Below, one piece after another: positions 26,643 through 35,784 of a stretch of 64,000 nt of DNA. The first letter of the stretch is position 1. Each line of letters starts with the position of its first letter. The position numbers and the translations under genes are program-made. The stretch is from Occallatibacter riparius (GTDB lineage: Bacteria > Acidobacteriota > Terriglobia > Terriglobales > Acidobacteriaceae), in NCBI RefSeq assembly GCF_025264625.1, contig NZ_CP093313.1, positions 5,208,001-5,272,000 on the forward strand, given 5' to 3'. Below the pieces are notes generated by a model, which did not search any database, had not been told where the DNA came from, and saw only the letters and a list, made by a program, of their open reading frames with translations.

Positions 26643-27203
26643 CTACTTCCTCGACGCCTGTATCGTCATGCCTTTCTTGAACGGTCCACCGGGCGGCCCT
26701 ATGAAGCCTTCCTCCAGGAAGGAAGTCGGTGTGATATTCGACCAAACGATCCGCGATGTCATCGGTTTACCTTCGAATGACTCCGGCTCTTCGACAATCA
26801 ACTCCTTTCCGTTCCACTGCACAGTCATCCCGTCTTTTGCGTCCTTCAGGTCGCATGTGTGTTGGTTCTGATTGTTGCAATCAAGAGCACGTAAATTGTG
26901 GCTCGCTCCGTCAGCCCAGAAGAGACCGACGATTTGCATTTTCATCGGTCCAGCACTGAAGGATTCCTCGTCTATGAGCACGAGCGCTCCCGGAGTAAGA
27001 TGCCAAACCTCTTCTCCAGATCCTTCAATACCGTTCGGCGAACTGGGGCTCGGCTCGAACTTGACCTTCAATTTCCAGTTGCCCGAGAGAGAATCGGCGA
27101 CGCTTTGCAATTTGCCAGTTGGTGTCTCTGCGGCCTGGGCATGCGCCGCAGCTGAAGAGAAACTCAAACCTGTGAGTAGCACACAGGCTACTAGTGCTTT
27201 CAT
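26643..27203 (-). CDS. Secreted protein, possibly DUF1579-like
   Basis: This 186-aa protein has a clear signal peptide (KALVACVLLTGLSFSSAAAH, cut near AHAQA). The mature part starts SLSGNWKLKVKFEPSPSS and continues with strand-rich blocks (EVWHLTPGALVLIDEESFSA, GMTVQWNGKELIVEEPESFE). The pattern of a one-domain barrel beginning with G-x-W resembles DUF1579 and other lipocalin-like exported proteins. Two Cys (CNNQNQHTC) may form a disulphide. Function is unknown. It converges on the low-complexity secreted protein. Confidence 0.6.
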   Translation of the reverse strand: MKALVACVLLTGLSFSSAAAHAQAAETPTGKLQSVADSLSGNWKLKVKFEPSPSSPNGIEGSGEEVWHLTPGALVLIDEESFSAGPMKMQIVGLFWADGASHNLRALDCNNQNQHTCDLKDAKDGMTVQWNGKELIVEEPESFEGKPMTSRIVWSNITPTSFLEEGFIGPPGGPFKKGMTIQASRK

Positions 27204-27443
27204 AGCTCACTCCTGAGTTCGATCGGGGACAGAACAACCTTCCGCATCTCCGCGGCCACTGCGAGAAATACAAGATATCTCGACTGCGAGGCGAATGGCT
27301 ATGAGCAAATGCAAAGGGACGCAAAATCATCGTCGAAAACCGCACCGCATACATTCTTAAGTCCAGTCCCCAGCAATCCCGCGATGCGCTAGCTGGACGT
27401 TGGTTACGGCCCTCGTTAGACTCGGAAGTCGAGAGGTCCTAAC

Positions 27444-29888
27444 TTGAGTTGGACACTTGCGTCTCTGCAAAACTTCGGCGACGATGTACGGTTTAGTCTT
27501 CGCCAATTCAGGCGGGCACCCGGATATGCGGCATTCACCGTCCTGGTGCTGGCACTCGGCGTAGGAACCGTTACAGCAATGTTTGCTATCTGCTATGCCG
27601 TCCTGCTCAAGCCGTTGCCGTTTGAAGCAGATCAAACGCTCTTCCAGCCGGTGGCAAAGACTACCGCGGGAACTGAGCCCGAGAGCTTCTCCTACAACGA
27701 GATCAAGGCCTGGCAGACTGCAACGGAGGGAACGGCCGACCTCGCATTCAGCCAAGGCGGCTTGAATATAGCCGACGGCCCCGCAGGAGCGGTGTTAATT
27801 ACAGAGGTCAACGCCAGCCAGAATCTGTTTCAAATGCTCGGCGCCAGGCCCATGATGGGCCGCGGATTTCTGCCTGACGAGCTGGAGGGCAGCGGCTCTG
27901 ACGTGGTGATACTCAGTCATGCGCTCTGGCAGCAGAACTTCGCAGGAAACAAAGATGTCCTGGGCAAAACACTGCACATCGGAGGCGTGCCGCGGACAGT
28001 CGTTGGCGTAATGCCCCCGCAATTCATGTACCCGCTGTGGGAGAACCGCCCCGAGGCCTGGGTTCCTATAGACCGCAGCGAGTTGGGCGCATCGAACAAG
28101 GACGCATATTCCTATTTCACTCCTCTGCTCCGCGTCGAACCCGGAGCCTCTACAAAGGCGGTGGAGACTCAACTGGCGCAGGCGCACGCACCGTTCGCCA
28201 AAGCGAACGACGCGAAAATTCAGTTATCAGGACTACGCGAATTGCTCGTGACCGACGTGCGGCCGGCGCTTCTCGCCTTGGAAGTTGCAGTGATTGTGGT
28301 GTGGCTGATCGCCTGTAGCAACGTAGCCGGCCTTCTCCTGGCCCGAGTCGTATCGCGGCGAAGCGAGATTGCTGTGCGAGCCGCCCTGGGTGCGGCGCGG
28401 AGCCGGATCGTGGCGCAGTTCTTGACCGAGAGCCTCGCGCTCAGTTGCATCAGCGCCACCGGAGGGCTGGGTCTCGCGGTCGTGATGCTCCACATCTTCC
28501 GTCGCACTCTGAGCGAGAAATTGCCGTTGGGTACTGAAATCCATTTGAACTGGGCAGTGTGGACCAGTCTGCTGGCGCTCACCATTGTCACAACGTTGGC
28601 GTTTGGCGCAGTTCCTGCGCTGATCGCCTCGCGCACGCACATGGACGCCGGGCTGAAGAGCAGCGGTCGCAAGTCGGCCGGTGATCGGGGACAGAATCGA
28701 ATCCGCAGCGCGCTGCTGGTCGGCCAGATCGCCTTGTCCATCACGCTGCTCATCGGCGCGGGTCTGATGATGCGCACCATGTATGCGCTGCGGCACGTGC
28801 CGCTCGGGTTCAGAACCGATCACTTGGTGTTGACCAGCCTCACCATTCCAAATGATCTCTACAAGGATCGCAATGCAGGCACTGCGGTGTGGCAGCCGCT
28901 GCTCGACGAGATTCGCCGTCTGCCCGGTGTGCGCGACGCGGCGCTCTCCACCGTTCTCCCCATTCAGCATCCGGTGGAGCTGATCACCGCCATATATGCG
29001 ACGGAGTGGATGAAAGGGGATGGAAGCGCCGCGGTTCGCGCTGCCACTCCAGGATTAGTGGACGCTCTTGGCGTGCACATGCGCACCGGGCGGTTCTTTA
29101 ATGATGGAGACACGGCGACGAGTCTGCCCGTGATGGTGGTGAACCAGACGTTTGTGAATCGATATCTGGGTGGCGGAAAGGCAGTCGGCCGCCAGATTCG
29201 ATACGGCCATGTTCCGCGGACCGCCACCATTGTGGGCGTAATCGAAGACGTGCATCAGGATGGCGTGGCCGAAGAAAGCCAGCCAGAGTTTTATCTGAGC
29301 ATGTCCCAACTTGACCAGCAGCAGCAGATTTACCGCGCTCTCCTCGGCCGGTTCATGCAGGTAGCAGTGCGAACCGAGACTGCACCCGGCGTGTTGATAC
29401 CCGAGTTACGGCAGGGAATTCATAGAGCCAATCCGCATCTGGCCATTGGAGCATGCAGCACAATGGCCGAGGCGGTGGAGGACTCAATCGGCGCACAGAA
29501 AGTGGCTGCGCACGTGATTGCCGTCTTTGGAGGGCTCGTGCTGCTGATAACCGTGGTCGGGCTGTATGGACTGCTGAGTTATATGGTGGCACAGAGAACA
29601 CAGGAAATCGGAATCCGCATGGCATTGGGAGCGGATCGCCGCCACGTAGTGGGCATGGTGCTGCGGCAGACGCTGATCTGGCTGGGCACAGGAACCGTGA
29701 TCGGTATCGCGTTAGCCATCGTCAGCGGTCGACTGCTCAACGGATTCCTGTTTGGCGTCCGCGCAATCGATCCATGGACGATTGGGTTGGTATCCGCAGG
29801 GCTGTTCGTGTGCGGGATGCTGGCCGCAATGCCGCCCGCCCGGAGAGCAGCTTCATCGAACCCGGTTGACGCCTTGAGAGCAGAGTGA
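27444..29888 (+). CDS. Orphan ABC permease of the ADOP family, 2
   Basis: This 814-aa double permease has the same order of parts as the one at 20940. The first helix region is APGYAAFTVLVLALGVGTVT, followed by a periplasmic domain, VWLIACSNVAGLLLARVVSR, a second half and the late QRTQEIGIRMALGADRRHVV. It is not a close copy of its neighbours. The only in-frame start is TTG, six bases after an AGAGG site. No regulator or ATPase adjoins it. As for other members, a role in efflux is inferred from MacB only. Confidence 0.85.
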   Translation: MSWTLASLQNFGDDVRFSLRQFRRAPGYAAFTVLVLALGVGTVTAMFAICYAVLLKPLPFEADQTLFQPVAKTTAGTEPESFSYNEIKAWQTATEGTADLAFSQGGLNIADGPAGAVLITEVNASQNLFQMLGARPMMGRGFLPDELEGSGSDVVILSHALWQQNFAGNKDVLGKTLHIGGVPRTVVGVMPPQFMYPLWENRPEAWVPIDRSELGASNKDAYSYFTPLLRVEPGASTKAVETQLAQAHAPFAKANDAKIQLSGLRELLVTDVRPALLALEVAVIVVWLIACSNVAGLLLARVVSRRSEIAVRAALGAARSRIVAQFLTESLALSCISATGGLGLAVVMLHIFRRTLSEKLPLGTEIHLNWAVWTSLLALTIVTTLAFGAVPALIASRTHMDAGLKSSGRKSAGDRGQNRIRSALLVGQIALSITLLIGAGLMMRTMYALRHVPLGFRTDHLVLTSLTIPNDLYKDRNAGTAVWQPLLDEIRRLPGVRDAALSTVLPIQHPVELITAIYATEWMKGDGSAAVRAATPGLVDALGVHMRTGRFFNDGDTATSLPVMVVNQTFVNRYLGGGKAVGRQIRYGHVPRTATIVGVIEDVHQDGVAEESQPEFYLSMSQLDQQQQIYRALLGRFMQVAVRTETAPGVLIPELRQGIHRANPHLAIGACSTMAEAVEDSIGAQKVAAHVIAVFGGLVLLITVVGLYGLLSYMVAQRTQEIGIRMALGADRRHVVGMVLRQTLIWLGTGTVIGIALAIVSGRLLNGFLFGVRAIDPWTIGLVSAGLFVCGMLAAMPPARRAASSNPVDALRAE

Positions 29889-30089
29889 AGCACACGTAGA
29901 GTAGCGGATTGCCGTAAATTTCTCAGATGACCCATTCACGTCAAACCACTCATCAACCCTGTGTGAGAGTTAGATCGAGGTTTCTGCTCCTGCTGCATAT
30001 CGTCGTCGAAAACTAACTCTGATTTTGAGCGGCTGAGTTCTGTGCCTTACTCTTGCACTGGCATGTATTCAAGTCCATTGAGGGGTCCT

Positions 30090-31058
30090 ATGAACAAATC
30101 GAAGTGGCTGGCGCTTGTCGCGGCTCCGCTGGTGATGATCGCAACCGCAGTGCCATGCGTCTTCTCCGCGCAGGCGCTCGCTCAGAACAGCAGTAGTCCG
30201 TTTTCCGGAAAGTGGGATTTCGACGTCTCCGGTCCGCGAGGCATAAGCGCTCGGTGGCTTGGCGTCACTGAAAAGGGAAGCAACCTTGAGGTCTGGTATC
30301 AGCCCGGCGGCGGCCATGTCCATCCCGTCGATGATGTTCACGTGACCGGATCGCATATGACTCTGACCGTGGCTCCTGCCTCCAAAGACCATCCAGCGAT
30401 CACCTGGGAGTTGGAAGCAAAAGGCGGCAAACTCGTCGGAGAAGAAAAGAGCGGCAGCACCACCACCGCGATCACAGGCGTGCGCGCGCCGGAATTGAAA
30501 AGCGCCGCTCCAAAGAAATGGACGGACCCGAAGCCGCTGTTCAATGGCAAGGACCTTCAGGGATGGGAGCCGGTTGGCGATGCCGCATCGAGTCACTGGA
30601 CAGTTCAGGATGGGGTGCTGGTGAACACGGCCCGCGGCGCAAACCTCAAGACAACATCGAAATTCGAGGACTTCAAGCTGCATTTTGAAGTGAGCAGCCC
30701 GGAAGATTGCAACAGTGGTGTCTATTTGCGCGGCCGCTACGAAGTCCAGATCGAAACCGAAACGCCAGTCAAGGATCCAGTCGAGCGCCGCATCGGATCG
30801 ATCTACGGCCGGATCGCGCCGCAACCCGAAATACCGCGAGCGACCGGGAAGTGGGAGTCCTTCGACATCACCCTGGTAGGCCGCACCGTCACTGAGGTCC
30901 ACGACGGAGTCACCGTAATCGACCACAAGGTGATCGATGGCATCACCGGCGGCGCATTAGACGCCGACGAAGGCGAACCTGGTCCCTTCTACATCCAGGG
31001 TGATCACACCGGCAATCTGAAATTCCGCAACATCACCGTTTCACTGCCGAAGAAGTAG
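30090..31058 (+). CDS. Secreted DUF1080 (3-keto-disaccharide hydrolase-type) protein
   Basis: The ATG at 30090 has a GAGGGG site and starts a signal peptide (SKWLALVAAPLVMIATAVPC, cut near ALAQ). A first beta-rich part (about 35-135; FSGKWDFDVSGPRGISARWL) precedes the DUF1080 concanavalin-like domain (about 150-322), with PKPLFNGKDLQGWEPVG and NSGVYLRGRYEVQIE. DUF1080 proteins bind or cleave sugars; some are 3-keto-glucoside hydrolases. Both domains end in strands typical of a jelly roll (GPFYIQGDHTGNLKFRNITV). A periplasmic carbohydrate role is likely, with substrate unknown. Confidence 0.82.
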   Translation: MNKSKWLALVAAPLVMIATAVPCVFSAQALAQNSSSPFSGKWDFDVSGPRGISARWLGVTEKGSNLEVWYQPGGGHVHPVDDVHVTGSHMTLTVAPASKDHPAITWELEAKGGKLVGEEKSGSTTTAITGVRAPELKSAAPKKWTDPKPLFNGKDLQGWEPVGDAASSHWTVQDGVLVNTARGANLKTTSKFEDFKLHFEVSSPEDCNSGVYLRGRYEVQIETETPVKDPVERRIGSIYGRIAPQPEIPRATGKWESFDITLVGRTVTEVHDGVTVIDHKVIDGITGGALDADEGEPGPFYIQGDHTGNLKFRNITVSLPKK

Positions 31059-31176
31059 GCATCTGCCGGCATCTCCCGGCGACACTCGTCGGAAGATGCC
31101 GAGTTCCTCCATGCAATGCGTCGATGCTTTCTGGCTTCCGACTCCGCAGTCGTGGGGAACGGTTCTAAAATGAGAT

Positions 31177-32244
31177 GTGCGCGCACTTGTTCTCACCCGT
31201 CGACCCGCGCCAGGTACTCTCCCGGATGTCCTTCGCATGGCGGAGCTCGCCGAACCCTCACTCCGTTCCCGCGACGTTCTCATTCGAGTATCTGCTTCCA
31301 GCATCAACATCGATGACATTCACTTTGCCGAAGGGACTTTCTATGGCGGCCTTCCCCTCGGTCCGCGTCCAAAACCACACGCGCCCGTTACGCCTGGCAG
31401 TGACGTAGCCGGCGTAGTGGTTGCCGTCGGTCGCCATGTTCAATCAGTCCAGGTCGGTGATGCCGTTTTTGGGGTGCAGTTGCCATTCCGAAGAGGAGGC
31501 GCATGGGCAGAGTTATGCGCTGTAGATGAACGATGGATCACCAGAAAACCTGAACACGTTTCCTTTAGAGATGCCGCGGCCTGCGGTGTCTCCGGGCTCG
31601 TGGCGCTCTTCGCAATGAATGCTATGAAGATCCGCGCCGGCCAGCAAATCGTGATCCTCGGAGTCACAGGCGGAATCGGCACCATAGCAGCTCAGCTTGC
31701 GATTCGCGCCGGGGCTAAAGTCATCGGCGTATGCGGCACGAGAAACATCGATCGAGCCTATCGCCTCGGCTGTTCACTCGTCATGGATTACAGCCAGGGC
31801 CCTTGGGATCATCTGCTCCGAGAGCACGGAATAACATCCGTTGACCGTGTACTCGACCTGGTTGGCGGTCGACACAACGAACGGATGGGGCAAAGTATTC
31901 TCCAACACCATGGAGCTTATGTCACGGTCGTAGGGCCCGAGCGATTCGTCGGAGACCGGCGTCTCGGCTGGACAGGAATCCTGGCGAATCTCGCGCACGT
32001 AGGCTATCGCAGCATCAGCTCCTATTTTCGAGGTCCGCGCTATATCCTGACCGGGCCCGGTCTCAATGCAGGTAAACAACTTCCCAACATTGCCGCTGCC
32101 GCGAGTGCAGGTGTGCTGCCGGCGATTGACTCAACCGTGCCATTCGAACTGGCACCGATCCGCGATGCCCTCAGACGAGCTGTCGCTCACTCGAACACCG
32201 GTCGAATCGTAATTGAGATCAGCCGAACACCAACGCCGGAATAG
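31177..32244 (+). CDS. Medium-chain dehydrogenase/quinone reductase-type oxidoreductase
   Basis: This 355-aa MDR-superfamily enzyme without the structural zinc cysteines belongs to the quinone oxidoreductase branch. Features are the GroES-like start (RDVLIRVSASSINIDDIHFA), GSDVAGVVVAVGRHV, the nucleotide-binding turn ILGVTGGIGTIAAQLAIRAG, and DRVLDLVGG. It should use NADPH to reduce quinones or enals in the cytoplasm. The start is GTG with a weak ribosome site. It ends about 30 bases before the PadR operator, so readthrough into the PadR gene is possible. Confidence 0.82.
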   Translation: MRALVLTRRPAPGTLPDVLRMAELAEPSLRSRDVLIRVSASSINIDDIHFAEGTFYGGLPLGPRPKPHAPVTPGSDVAGVVVAVGRHVQSVQVGDAVFGVQLPFRRGGAWAELCAVDERWITRKPEHVSFRDAAACGVSGLVALFAMNAMKIRAGQQIVILGVTGGIGTIAAQLAIRAGAKVIGVCGTRNIDRAYRLGCSLVMDYSQGPWDHLLREHGITSVDRVLDLVGGRHNERMGQSILQHHGAYVTVVGPERFVGDRRLGWTGILANLAHVGYRSISSYFRGPRYILTGPGLNAGKQLPNIAAAASAGVLPAIDSTVPFELAPIRDALRRAVAHSNTGRIVIEISRTPTPE

Positions 32245-32275
32245 TCACTGTCGATATTGCAAATAGTTGTTGACC

Positions 32276-32316
32276 TATCGTTCATAGGCATAATACTGTT
32301 ATGCCTATGAACGATA
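32276..32316. promoter_or_regulatory. Perfect 41-bp hyphenated palindrome over the PadR gene start
   Basis: Arms TATCGTTCATAGGCATAA (32276-32293) and its exact complement (32299-32316) flank five bases. TTGACC (32270-32275) abuts the left arm and TAATAC lies inside the junction, so the core promoter is embedded in it. The first ATG (32301) and the ATG at 32307 lie in the right arm. This is what an autoregulatory operator would look like. Confidence 0.75.
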
Positions 32317-32642
32317 TGCTTGACGCGCTGAGTCCGGCCGGCGCTCTTCCCATGCTCATCCTTCGCGTGCTGCAGTCGGAGTCATTGCATGGCTATGCAA
32401 TCGCACAACGCATTCATTTGCTTTCCAGTGAGGTGCTGGCTGTGGAGGAAGGACTCTTGTATCCCACGCTGCAGAAGTTGCTGCGCAAAGGATTGGTTCA
32501 AGCGGAGTGGGGCATATCAGAAACAAATCGCAAGGTGCGCTTCTACCGCCTCACGCCGCAAGGCAAGGCCGAGTTAAAACGCGAATTGGCCAGCTATGGA
32601 CGAATCACGCAGGCCATCCAGGAAGTCCTTCGAACCGCATAG
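32301..32642 (+). CDS. PadR family transcriptional regulator
   Basis: A 113-aa winged-helix repressor of the short PadR type: LSPAGALPMLILRVLQSESL, HGYAIAQRIH, the VEEGLLYPTLQKLLRKGLVQ block and FYRLTPQGKAELKRELA. PadR proteins next to ADOP permeases usually repress them. Here the permease starts 28 bases downstream, so both are one transcript. Start choice is unsure: ATGs at 32301, 32307 and 32316 are in frame, none with a good ribosome site, and the first two sit inside the palindrome. A leaderless message is possible. Confidence 0.92.
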   Translation: MPMNDMLDALSPAGALPMLILRVLQSESLHGYAIAQRIHLLSSEVLAVEEGLLYPTLQKLLRKGLVQAEWGISETNRKVRFYRLTPQGKAELKRELASYGRITQAIQEVLRTA

Positions 32643-32670
32643 CAATCCTTTGAGCTTGGGAGGGTCCATC

Positions 32671-35184
32671 GTGCGCGAATTCCTTCGGCGAATTCATTAT
32701 TTGATCAACAAGCGTCGGCTCGATGCCGAACTTCAGAATGACATGGAGTTCCATCGTGAAATGGCCGCGCGTGCGGGACGAAAGAACTTCGGCAACACTC
32801 TGCGCATGCGGGAACAGGCGCATGAAGCGTGGGGTTGGACCTGGCTCGAGCGCCTGATCCAGGACCTGCGCTATGGCGTAAGACTTCTCGTGCGCGCGCC
32901 CGGATTCACGCTCATGGCTGTGCTCGTGCTGGCCATCGGCATCGGAATCAATGTTTCCGCATTCAGCCTGTTCAACATGGTCGCGCTCAAACCTCTTCCG
33001 GTCCTCGACGCTGAGCGCCTCGTGCGGCTGGAGCGCCGCTCACCCACCAGCTACACAAGCGAAATGGCGTATCCGTCGTTTATCTTTTATCGCGATCATG
33101 CGCGGACCCTTTCTGCCGCAATTGCAGTTCTCGGCGTACCGCCCATGCAGATTGATGCCGATCAACAACTCACCAGCCTCTCCTTCGTCACGCCGAACTA
33201 CTTTACGGAGTTGGGCACTCAAGCCGCATATGGCCGTTTACTCGATCCGGACAGCGATGGAAATGCAGATTCCCCTGCCGCTGCGATCTTGAGCTACGGC
33301 CTGTGGCAACGGCGGTTTGGCAGTGATCCGAACGTGATCGGCCGCGTCATCCACTTGAATGGAAAACCGGTCACGGTCCTAGGCATAACGCCCTATGCAT
33401 TCGCCAGTCTTGGCGGGCAGCATCCGGACATCTGGCTGCCGATCGCGCAGCAACCCTACTTCTTTCAACACAGCGCTGTTCTCAAGGATTGGACGAACGC
33501 GAGCGTGCGCATGTGGGGCAAACTGGCTCCGGGTGTGAGTGCAAAGGCCGCTGAACAGGAGCTGCGTTCCCTGACGAATGAACTGCGCCACGAGCATCCC
33601 GAAGCGGTATGGGATGGCGAATTCATTCAGAGCTCTCCGGGAGGGCATCTGCAGGTGATGCAGCCGCAGATGTATCAGATCGCGGCCATGATCGGTGTGC
33701 TGACGCTGCTTATCCTGGTCGTGTCCTGCGCTAATGTCGGCGGGCTCATGCTGGCGCGGGCTGTTGCACGACAACACGAAATCGGAATTCGCCTCGCCAT
33801 TGGCGCTGGACGTTGGCGCATCTTGCGGCAACTCTGCACGGAGAGCCTTGTGCTCGGCGCTCTCGGCTCTCTTGCAGCATTGGGCCTGTCGTGCGCGGCT
33901 CTCAAGCTGATAATTGCTAAAGTGGATGCGCCGAAATGGCTGGACGCGCGGCCTGACTGGCGCGTGCTGTTGTTCACGGTCGGAATGACGATTGCCGCCA
34001 CACTCTTCTTTGGCCTCATGCCCGCATTGCAGATTGCCCGCCAGCGGCAACAGAAGACGCTGGCGCGGCAGATTCTGGTCGGCGCGCAAATCGCGGCAAG
34101 CTCAGTTCTGCTCATTGTGGCGGCCCTATTGGTGCGCGCAACGCAACACGCGCTTTATACCGATCCGGGCTTTGGATACGAGCACCTCGTCTCCATCGAT
34201 CCTCAACTCGCACGCCATGGCTACACCGCGGCGGCGGCGAAAGATTACCTGAACCAGATGCAGAATCGGCTCCAAAATCAGCCCGGAGTGAACGCCGTCT
34301 CACTGGTGAAGCTTCCTCCGTTAGGGCACACCGTCGCCAATTCAACGACGGAGATTCGCGGTAAACGAGTGGTGATTTATCCCAACTGGGTCGCGCCGGA
34401 TTTCTTCAGCACGATGGCAATCCCCCTGCGAATGGGACGCACCTTCAATACCGGCGAAAAACACGTCGTTATCGTGGGCGAGTCGTTCGCGCGTCGGCAG
34501 TGGCCCGGAGAAAATCCGCTGGGACAGACAGTCGGCGACGGAGCCATCAAGGACATGGTCATCGGCGTAGCTGGCGATGCCCACATCAATGCCCTGAGCG
34601 ATGACGATGCGGTGGAGCAGTACTGGCCAGAGCAACCAGAAGACATGCCGGATATGGTGTTGATCGCGCGCGCGGCGGGCGAGCCAGGCTCACTCGCTCC
34701 CGTCGCAAAGACAATCGCCACAACCCTCGATGCTTCGGTCGTTCCCGAAGTTCGGCAGCTCAAGATGCTTTATCGCGAGAACATGCAACAGATTGAGACG
34801 GTCGCTGCCACTGTGAGTGTGGTGGGCATGGTTGCGGTCACGCTCGCAGCAATCGGACTCATGGGATTGGTCGGATATGTAGTAACGCAACGCACCAAGG
34901 AAATCGCGATCCGCATGGCGCTCGGGGCACAGCCGCTCGCTGTATTGAATGCAGTCCTGCTGCAGTTCCGATGGCCTTTGCTCGTGGGCCTCACAGTGGG
35001 CACTGCATTTGCCGCGTACGGATCAAAGCTCCTGCGCGTAGGGCTGTACGGTATCAACAATCTGGATCTGGTCAGCTATCTCGCTGCATTGTTCACGCTG
35101 GGCGCAATCGCGGCGCTTGCAATGGTCCTTCCCGCGGCCCGTACTCTGCGCCTGAATGTCGCGGCGATTCTCCACCATGATTAG
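32671..35184 (+). CDS. Orphan ABC permease of the ADOP family, 3, PadR-linked
   Basis: The GTG at 32671 has a strong GGGAGGG site. The product starts with the cytoplasmic permease-prefix helix pair (EFLRRIHYLINKRRLDAELQ, NDMEFHREMA), absent from the copies at 20940 and 27444, and then the usual double MacB/FtsX body (APGFTLMAVLVLAIGIGINV, VVSCANVGGLMLARAVARQH, QRTKEIAIRMALGAQPLAVL). It is 837 aa long. The frame is open 25 codons upstream but those overlap the PadR gene. Control by PadR through the 32276 palindrome is likely. Confidence 0.87.
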   Translation: MREFLRRIHYLINKRRLDAELQNDMEFHREMAARAGRKNFGNTLRMREQAHEAWGWTWLERLIQDLRYGVRLLVRAPGFTLMAVLVLAIGIGINVSAFSLFNMVALKPLPVLDAERLVRLERRSPTSYTSEMAYPSFIFYRDHARTLSAAIAVLGVPPMQIDADQQLTSLSFVTPNYFTELGTQAAYGRLLDPDSDGNADSPAAAILSYGLWQRRFGSDPNVIGRVIHLNGKPVTVLGITPYAFASLGGQHPDIWLPIAQQPYFFQHSAVLKDWTNASVRMWGKLAPGVSAKAAEQELRSLTNELRHEHPEAVWDGEFIQSSPGGHLQVMQPQMYQIAAMIGVLTLLILVVSCANVGGLMLARAVARQHEIGIRLAIGAGRWRILRQLCTESLVLGALGSLAALGLSCAALKLIIAKVDAPKWLDARPDWRVLLFTVGMTIAATLFFGLMPALQIARQRQQKTLARQILVGAQIAASSVLLIVAALLVRATQHALYTDPGFGYEHLVSIDPQLARHGYTAAAAKDYLNQMQNRLQNQPGVNAVSLVKLPPLGHTVANSTTEIRGKRVVIYPNWVAPDFFSTMAIPLRMGRTFNTGEKHVVIVGESFARRQWPGENPLGQTVGDGAIKDMVIGVAGDAHINALSDDDAVEQYWPEQPEDMPDMVLIARAAGEPGSLAPVAKTIATTLDASVVPEVRQLKMLYRENMQQIETVAATVSVVGMVAVTLAAIGLMGLVGYVVTQRTKEIAIRMALGAQPLAVLNAVLLQFRWPLLVGLTVGTAFAAYGSKLLRVGLYGINNLDLVSYLAALFTLGAIAALAMVLPAARTLRLNVAAILHHD

Positions 35185-35784
35185 TGACTTTGGGGGTCAA
35201 TAAGATGAGAAGCTAGTTTGACTTAGGCGTTAACCCTGCCCACGTCCCGTCGGAGTTATCAACTGCCGCACGTCGCGACTCTTAGTCTGAAAGACTCGGG
35301 AGCTCTAAATCCGCTGGAAAGAGCCCTCCTTTATCTATTAAGTGATGGCCAGCACAGACATTTCTGCGCAGTGGAGCTACTTTCTTCCCTCCATATGGAG
35401 TGGGCTTTCTCTGTCCTGAGCTTCTGGGAACCACTGAAGTAATCGAGAACATGCCCCTGGGAATTGTCCAAGTGCAGTAAGTTTCCGCGAATGGGCCATA
35501 ACCGGTCTACGGCAGCGCCTGCGCGACTCACTCGAGGACTCCGGCCACCCACAGCTCTGGAGAGTACGCATAGAGCTAAGTCTGTTGGGGGGTGGATCGC
35601 TTCGTCCTCCTTCTCCTCACAGACTATGCGACATGAACGATCCCAAGCACCGCGGATGAGCGAACCATTGCATCCCGTATCCGGCGCGTGGCGCAGCAAC
35701 TTCGTTCTCGCTGCGGGAGGATCCGCCTCGCAACACCGGCTGCGATGAGCGCACACCAGACCAGGAACTGAAAGGAGATCTTCT
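35185..35784. other. 600-base gap without a gene
   Basis: No credible coding frame or RNA gene is seen. Near 35343-35360 a stretch GTGATGGCCAGCACAGA resembles the first bases of the C-tract repeat elements at 39371 and 45399, without the rest of the element. An AAAGGAG ribosome site for the next gene lies at the right end. Confidence 0.4.
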
